Shown: positions 34,458 to 41,201 of the stretch, piece after piece | Position numbering within the stretch: position 1 is the first letter of the stretch | Layout: the number at the start of each line of letters is the position of its first letter | Origin: Silene noctiflora | Lineage: Eukaryota; Streptophyta; Magnoliopsida; Caryophyllales; Caryophyllaceae | Direction: 5' to 3' | NCBI GenBank assembly: GCA_009801015.1 | Contig: VHZZ01000036.1 | Span: 447,221 to 488,421 of the forward strand | DNA length: 41,201 nt | Made by a program: the position numbers and the translations under genes | The notes under the pieces: generated by a model | The model's input: the letters and a program-made list of their open reading frames with translations, nothing else | Databases searched by the model: none | What the model was told of the DNA's origin: nothing

Positions 34458-34466
34458 TACAAAGAA

Positions 34467-35075
34467 ACGATCTTACCGTCAATTTTTATGAGACGATTTT
34501 ACATAGATTTTATATTGGCTTCTTGCTTAAGAGTGAAAATCTATTCTTGTCATTAAACGGGTCTCGTGTAGTCGTATTCAAAGGTATGAACTATGCAGAT
34601 GTGTTAAAACTCGAAAACCAAGTTTTTGCCATATTTACAACTTTCCCACTTAATTCCAGAAAAACCTGATGATGCAAACCAAAAAACAAAATCTTCCCAT
34701 CTCTCGCCACACACCGTCTTTTGGCTCTTTGCAAGTCCTTTTTTTGGCTAAAAAACAGGATAATATTGAGTAAGTTCCTTCTAAGCATTTCATACAAGGC
34801 TTCAATCAAATGTCTCCAGTAATAGTGCCGACTGAGAGACAACAAAAAATACATTACAGACTGTCTATCTGCTATCAGGATTGCTGTACTGTTAATTTGT
34901 TCTAGGCTGATAGGCACCACCGGTCACCGGTGCCACTGTCATCTTCACCCGATCGTTAGCTCACACAAATTCCTTCATATAAACAACCAAAAGTTCATCC
35001 ATCTCAATTCTCAGTGTAAGAGGGGAAACGAAAAACTCGCGGACATTGATCTAGACTGAAATGTGCATCCAGTTA
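34467..35075. other. GNOM 3' flank
   Basis: This probably includes the GNOM 3' UTR just below 35076. The frame at 34591-34920 (-) has no recognisable domain and is likely not a gene. Confidence 0.5.
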
Positions 35076-38000
35076 TCAGCCTTCTGAGGGCACGGATTCA
35101 GTAGGACTCGGAGCTGCCTCGTCAGCAGCTCCTGAAGGTGGGAACACGTCAGACTGCAAAGATGGAGAGATATTGTTGACATGTAACCATGTCAATTCCC
35201 ATAAACTATCTCCACCTAAAGCACTTCTCTGAGCTAAGACACCCCTGTTCTTCATCTCTTCTAGTGTGTTTTTCAAGAGTTCTACGACTAGATCCTGGAG
35301 CTTCTCGCTTTTCTTCCCTCTGATCTTCACCTTCATGTACTTTTCCATCCGGCTTAGAACACCCAACCATAGTTTGCAGAATGTGGTTAATTGGGAAAGT
35401 TCCGGGAGTAATTGTAAGAATACCTTGCAAAGGAGCCTCGTGGAAACTACAAGGGTTCCTTCCATGTTTCGGTAGTCCTTTTGAGAGTGACCCTGGGCTA
35501 TTTCAAGCAAGTCATCGAGCATCGTGAATATGACCATATCGAAACACTGCAACCAGAGAGTATGTGCAAGGCGGACCTCGTCGATTTCAGTCAAGCACCT
35601 CTGCAGTGACGAAAGAGCATGGTTTCTGACTTCTTCTCTTTGGTCTAAACATACTTTTCTTAGGGCTTGTACAAGTCTTAGCCACATCTCACCAATATCC
35701 TGAGACATCTTAAGGGCATCCTCGTCTTTCACGGCTTCCCTCGTTTCATGGACCCACTTCACCAAGCAACTAACGGATCCTGACATAAGATCTAAAGCCC
35801 GGATGGATCGGTCAGCCTGACCAACACGAGACTCGGCGAACTGTCTAGCAGAATCTACGCAGAGAATAAAATTAGAAGGTAACATGTGGGCCCCCTCGGA
35901 CATAATAAAAACAAGTGCATCGAACCCGGCTTCAGAAGCATCTGGGTGTCGCGCTGTGACCGATAGAAGTGAAGTGATGGTTCGCCAACCCATTTGTGAC
36001 CGGATGTGAGTAGCATTTGCTTTCACCAAGCGAGTGACTTCCTGAGTTATCTGCTCACAGTATGCATCAGCCACTCGAGCATCGAGCTTGAGCACTAGCT
36101 GCAGTGATCTTAGGAGCTCATCAGCTAGATTCTCTTTATAAGGGAGCAGCCGCTGGCAAATCCTAAGAAGTCCAAACACGGCCTTCTCCACCAATGCACA
36201 GGGCATGACAGTTGACTGCACAATGTTTGCAATATGTTCATAGACACCCTGCCATAGGAGAACGATTCTATCGCGATTGTTCAATGTGATTGCAATAAGC
36301 AATTCAAGGCAGAATACTGCGGTGTCTTCATCCTCGGGTGACCCAGCTCCTTTCTGGGGCCGTCCCGCGGCCCATATGAGTGCTCGGGCAAGTTGAAGTA
36401 AAGACTCAGCTTGAAGAAACTTGCTCTCCGTGAAGATACTGTCGATGTGACATTTCTGAATTGTCTGAAGCGTACGTTGATGAGCAGCAAGCTGCTGCTC
36501 TGTGGGCTGTGATCTTGGTTCCTCGGTGTCTAGAGAAAGAAGCTGGCTAAACCTGCCCATCAGTCCTGAGGACCTCCGAGGAGTTCCCATAGAAGGCAAG
36601 TGAGCTGCTGATAATGAGTTCGTAAGTGGCTTTCCATGCCCAGGGTCAGCAGAGAGGTCAGAATCATCTGCGGCGTCACTTGCTACACGGGCAGGAAGAA
36701 GGCCAAGCTTATGGAGCCTCAATATACAATCCAGGATGTTTCTCCAGCCTGTTCGAATATAGTCACCATATCGATTTGCAATTGTGAAAACAGTCACGGT
36801 GGCCATCCTTGCTTTGGTATCATCACCAAATGCCAAAACAGGCTCCTCGACAGAAGATGGGTTTAAAAGGGTTGTGAACTTGCAAAGAGAAACAACCAGG
36901 TCATCAAGCACATCTTCGAGATGATGGCAGGCTGAAATTTTCGCGACAGCTAAGAACCCATCTATGCAAGCTCGATAGACTTCTTCATGCTCAGCATGAT
37001 CAAATACCACAGAAATAGCAGCAATAGTTGGACCGGACATGATGGCAAACATGTCATGGTCAAGATAAGCCCGAGAATCTGCGACGATGTAAGGTGCACT
37101 TTTCTTGCATTTGTGCATTAGGTCAATCCACCGGCTTGGGTTCATCTCAGCAAAACCAGCAACCTGTTCAGGTGTGGTGCGAATTTCATTTTTGCAAATA
37201 GAATGGTATAGCTCCAATAGATATTCTCTAGGGAGATCTTCACCGTCATTTATACGTCGGTTATTGCGGATGAAGTCATCTTCTGTCATCTTCTTCTTAA
37301 CTTGCACATTGTGAAGATCGGTGTTCAGCATTATAAGTGAATATGCTAGTATAAAAGCAGCATCTTTGTTAGCCAAGACATGTGATGATTGTTCATAGTA
37401 TCTCTCTGAAAATGCCTCCATCACTCTCTGAATCTTTTGTGATTCTCCTGGCAGTCTAAAAGTCTCAAGAAACAGTCTCAAAGCAGTATCCAGATTCATA
37501 TCTTGGAAGTCAAAAGTCTGAGCAAACTCGTGAAGAACTTGAACGCAAAACTCATCATGGTTGCCAAGAAAGTCTCCCACAAGATTCTTATCTAAACCAG
37601 CAGTATACCTGAAAAAGCAAGCAACACTTTGGGGGTCCAGTTTTTCCGGTAACAAGTGTGTCCCTTGAAGGAACTCTAATCCTTTTTTCGGGTCACGATT
37701 AAAATGATCGGCACCAATCATCAACCTTCTTTTGATATATTTCCTACGGCGAACAAAAGGAACCCAGTGGTTAGGGTCGCTATAGCTGTCACATTTGACC
37801 ATCCAAAAAGGTGTATATTCCTCGAGACTCACAGGAGCCTGCTCTAACCCAAGAGATCCATTACCAATCCTTTCAGCCATCCCCTGAATTACTGCAATCA
37901 GTCCATCAAGAGCGAGAATGTGCATCGAAGACAACGGAGAATTTACAGGAAAAGCACTCTTTGACAGCAGATTAGCAAGATCTTCAAACACATTGCTGCA

Positions 38001-39771
38001 AGTAATGTCGCAATCTAAGTTAGCATACATCTCTACCATAAATGTTTTCTGTCTGCAAAAATCAACAAGGGCCTCCATTGCAACCTCTTGCTGCTGGTAT
38101 GAAGCCCCATATCTGCTCTGTGCAAGACGTAAGATCACACAAGAAAAGAAAGCCTCCAGCTGTAGCTTAAGTTCAATTCGCAAATGATGATACAAATTAA
38201 GTACAATGCTACAGACCATAGAGAGAATAAGGGGACTTGGTGAGAGACCAAAAAGCATCAAACTGCGGAAGAGCTCGTCCTGTATAAGGTTTAGTAAGTT
38301 TGGGTGCTTCGCAAATGAATTCCCACCCAGCTCAATAGCCGAATTGATGAGACCCAAGGCAAAGAGAGGGGCATCTTCATCAATGGCCAACCCATTTGAT
38401 CTTGCACCCATTCCGATGTGATCAACAACATTAAGCAAAGAACACAGAAAATTAAAAATCTCAACCATGGAGGGGACACCATAAGGCTCTGTCATCACTT
38501 GCAAATCATACGCTCTTGTATCCTTTCCATTTCCAGAACCATTCTCATCCAGCGCACCAGCACCCCCAACCACAGGAACAGTGGAGCCAAAGTTAGTAGT
38601 AGGCAACTGACCATCATATTCAGAGTTATTTGTGCCATCATTGATCTGATTAGCCTGGAAACTGTACTCATTATCTAGGCCGCCGATCTGCACCATAACA
38701 GTTAGCGGAAATTATTGTTACTTCAAATTGTTGTATCAAGTATCTGATACTTTGTCACCAACAGGTCTACGACATAGGTAGATTCGGAACATAGAAAAAG
38801 GTGTAGTTAAGAAAACATCTAAAAGAAAAGGCAATGTGGCCACATGATTGATCTCTACAAACAGATCAAATAACACGATGTTATGATACAGTATGAACAG
38901 CATTGTTATAATTACTACAGATCTTTATACAAGCAAGTAATTAGCATAAGAGACAAAGAGTTGCAACATTTGTAATATAATGATGTATAACACACAGATG
39001 AGCAGGAAAACGAACAGCCAAGATGGAATAGCATACCTCCGACTTCATAGAATAGCCACCATTAACTAAACTATGTTCAGAGCTCTGAACTTCAGGAAGA
39101 TGTGAGAAGATACACCTGACAAGTTCACGCATTGTATGCGCTGCCATTCTTTGCAACAATTCACCTTTTGCCGAAGCTTGATGAACAATTCTGAAACAAG
39201 TATTAACTATGGTGCAAACATGCTGATTACTCAAGACAACAGATGCTTTACTTTTCATACAAGCCAGGAGAACTTGAAGAATCTTAGTCAATACTACCTC
39301 TTCCGATGAAGGATCGGTCACCTCAAACCGACAACTTGTGACAGCATCTACCACCAAATGCATTGCATCTTCAACATTGGTGGTGTTCAAATCAAGCACG
39401 TCCAGAGTTAAAATCTTATACACAGATGATAAAGCAACACTTGTAATTGGGGCACCGGTTTCATCAGACCGAATTACATCCAAAAACGGTTGCAGATACA
39501 AAACAGGATTGATATTGTGCCATTGTTGCTGCCACGTAAAAACTTGCTTACGCAACGCCTTCAAGCATTGAATAAGAGAATGCTCTAATTGGTCATCCCC
39601 AGATATATACCGACCTCCCCATCTTACATTCCTTCTCATAATTGCCAACACCGCACCAATTTCCGAGTTAACCATACATGATAAAGCTGCTTTATTAGAT
39701 GGGGTAACTTCAGTTTCCTCAGGTTCTTCTTCAATTGATTTTATACCTGGTTGCATCTTAAGACGACCCAT
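35076..39771 (-). CDS. GN: ARF guanine-nucleotide exchange factor GNOM
   Basis: A large peripheral membrane GEF that activates ARF GTPases at the Golgi/endosome. In Arabidopsis it is needed for polar recycling of PIN auxin carriers and embryo axis formation. Two coding exons on the minus strand, 39771-39037 and 38687-35076 (GAG|GTATGC donor, GTGCAG acceptor, phase 0), give 1448 residues; Arabidopsis GNOM is 1451 as I recall. The start MGRLKMQPGIKSIEEEPE is the family N-terminus. The DCB dimerisation domain occupies most of exon 1. The HUS box (NLDCDITCSN) is near 468-477. The SEC7 domain runs from FNRDPKKGLEFLQG (about 574) to about 755. The catalytic glutamate in RLPGESQKI is E660, and the residue matching Arabidopsis M696 is M698 in LIMLNTD, which predicts brefeldin A sensitivity. 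The C-terminal HDS regions contain MGTPRRSSGLMGRFSQLLSL. The sequence is full length and undamaged. Confidence 0.97.
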
Positions 39772-39807
39772 GCTGACAAGTTGACTTCTCCCACAAACCA
39801 ACTACTA

Positions 39808-40800
39808 TCTGCAACAGACAGCCGTAGTTGAATAATACATATATTGAATATTACATAAATGGATCTACAGGATACAAACTATGTGTTTCCTTAAAGTGCA
39901 CTAAAAGGCCGAAAACAGAAATTCTTCCTACAGCTAATCACTCCTAGATATGTTTGGCATTGCTCAAAACAACACTTCTATGTTATAATCTCCATTTTCC
40001 ATATCCTTTAGTCTCCAAAGATCTGTATTAGTGTAAAACTCATAAAAGTGATAATTTAGGTTTGAATCTGATTTAAGTTTACAAATTAATCAGGTCAAAG
40101 TTTCCAAATGTTCAACTATTTAGGGTTTTGTATCATCCACAGATCAGTAAATCAACAATGTCATAAAATCAGAGATGATAATCACAATGATCTATCATTA
40201 CATTACAGAAATACAGCGACGAAGAGTAATTAAAGAACAGTAGACAATTAACAGAAACAACCAATAGAAATACGAAGAATCTAGATGAACATCGTACCAG
40301 AAGAGGCGAAATGAAGCTAGATCAGCAAGAACAAGCTAACTAGGTCAAAGTTTCGAAATGTTCAACTATTTAGGGTTTCTGTACATGGTAAATCATTAAT
40401 ATCATGAATCAACTATTAAATTCCACAACAATCAGAGACGAAAATCACAATTCACAACAATCATTACATTACATTATTACTACAAAAACACGCCGACGAA
40501 GAAAAATTGAAGAAATTCAAACACAATTAACAGTAACAAATCAATAGAAAAACACAGAATCTAGATAAACAGAGATGAATATGTACCAAGCGCGGCGAAG
40601 TGAAGCTAGATCAGCAAGAAGAAATGGAAGATTTGAAGGAAAATTAGGGTTTATGAGAAGAGAAATGGTTGAAATTGGGGAAAACATGGAGCAGCAAGGA
40701 TGTAGGAGTGGAGTCAACAGCCCGACTGCCGATCAAATCCGTGCCTTCTTTTCTATCTCTCCTCCGTTAATTTCTGGTTAGACCGTGACTTAGACCATCG
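39808..40800 (-). other. GNOM 5' leader: non-coding exon(s) and leader intron
   Basis: On the minus strand an acceptor GGCTGTCTGTTGCAG precedes the 37-base UTR (39808-39772) before the start codon. The likely donor is CGCGCTTG|GTACAT (exon end 40587), which makes a leader intron of about 0.78 kb. A second, related donor, CTCTTCTG|GTACGA, lies at 40298 because the region is duplicated. The transcription start is probably near 40.75-40.8 kb. No ORF of note. Confidence 0.55.
40092..40621. repeat. Tandem duplication of the GNOM 5' non-coding region
   Basis: Copy A (about 40092-40341) and copy B (about 40342-40621) share AGGTCAAAGTTTC.AAATG, TTCAACTATTTAGGGTTT, TCATTACATTACA, AATCTAGAT.AACA and GTGAAGCTAGATCAGCAAGAA (A in place of T in copy A). 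The unit includes a splice-donor-like GTAC in both copies. Confidence 0.85.
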
Positions 40801-41049
40801 ATTAAGCGGTTATGCCCCATCACAAAATATCGTCACACTGTTCACATCAACATTCGACCCACAATCAAATAAATCGATTATACATCCGAGTATATATTAT
40901 ACAGAGTAGTATTATTTCGGAAAATGTATACGGTGTTCTTGAGGTTTGACATTTTACCTGAAATACCCAATTTATTTATCCGGTAAACTTTAAGAGGTCG
41001 TAACTCGTGTTTACGTGAGCTCCAAAGTGACGATTTTTTTTTCAAATTA
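40801..41049. other. GNOM upstream flank
   Basis: Short intergenic DNA between the GNOM leader and the CACTA element. It contains a TACGGTG..., ATCCGAGTATATATTATACAGAGTAG stretch with no clear gene. Confidence 0.45.
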
Positions 41050-41201
41050 CACTACAAAAAAAACACGGGAAACTGACGGAATTATAAACCCGTCAGTGAA
41101 AACGGTAAACTGACGGAATTTCCGTCAGAAAAATAATACTGACGGAAAATCTGTCACTAACCGTCAGTAAATGTTGGCGCGTTGACTAAGTCAATGGCGG
41201 C
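41050..41201. mobile_element. CACTA (En/Spm-type) transposon terminus, runs off window
   Basis: It begins CACTACAAAAAAAACACGGG, the standard plant CACTA end. It is followed by subterminal repeats of ACTGACGG and its complement CCGTCAGT, at least six in 120 bases. The rest of the element, and any transposase, lie beyond the window. Confidence 0.85.

Noticed and set aside
34286-34669. 127-codon plus-strand frame near the GNOM 3' end
   Set aside because: Its first half is Mutator-type MITE sequence and the rest is low-complexity flank; not a gene.
1-41201. LTR retroelement or virus-like fossil
   Set aside because: I looked for gag, protease, reverse transcriptase and integrase motifs and for long terminal direct repeats in the spacers and saw none.

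Overview
The window is nuclear DNA of a flowering plant. The evidence is intron-split genes with GT-AG borders, A+T-rich intergenic DNA, many plant-type MITEs, and five proteins that match well-known angiosperm families. The two Argonaute/GNOM-class genes are clearly eudicot-like. The abundance of TTGTGACGG-type MITEs and of 'TACTCCGTA/TACGGAGTA' motifs reminded me of Caryophyllales such as spinach, beet or quinoa, but that placement is an impression and not proven.

Layout. 1-4457 is a gene-free, transposon-rich stretch. It holds two non-autonomous Helitrons, one of them inside a hAT-type MITE with a target-site duplication, a GGGTC-rich repeat and a Mutator-type MITE. 4458-9298 (+) is a nine-exon DHHC protein S-acyltransferase (PAT22-like, 618 aa). 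10589-11644 (+) is a single-exon polytopic membrane protein of unknown function (351 aa). 15609-19291 (-) is AGO7 (three exons, about 1022 aa, DDH catalytic triad intact). 19292-24218 is a long intergenic stretch with two separate tandem-repeat arrays and other repeats. 24219-31754 (-) is a ten-exon OSCA/CSC1-like mechanosensitive channel gene (719 aa) with a further 5' non-coding exon near 33.1 kb. 35076-39771 (-) is the ARF-GEF GNOM (two coding exons, 1448 aa) with a 5' leader intron and a duplicated 5' non-coding region. The window ends inside the terminus of a CACTA transposon (41050 onward).

The first four genes (PAT22-like, unknown membrane protein, AGO7, CSC1-like) correspond in order to Arabidopsis At1g69420, At1g69430, At1g69440 and At1g69450 as I recall those loci. 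This looks like a conserved ancestral gene block and supports the identifications. GNOM (At1g13980 in Arabidopsis) is not part of that block there. The genes are not an operon or pathway. AGO7 (miR390/TAS3 tasiRNA production, leaf polarity and timing) and GNOM (endosomal recycling of PIN auxin carriers) both touch auxin-dependent development, but their proximity is probably incidental.

I found no bacterial-type systems, CRISPR arrays, rRNA or convincing tRNA genes, and no recognisable LTR-retroelement or virus-like fossil. All coordinates of exons come from reading splice sites by eye. All coding joins keep frame, and the least certain border is the 5' end of AGO7 exon 2.
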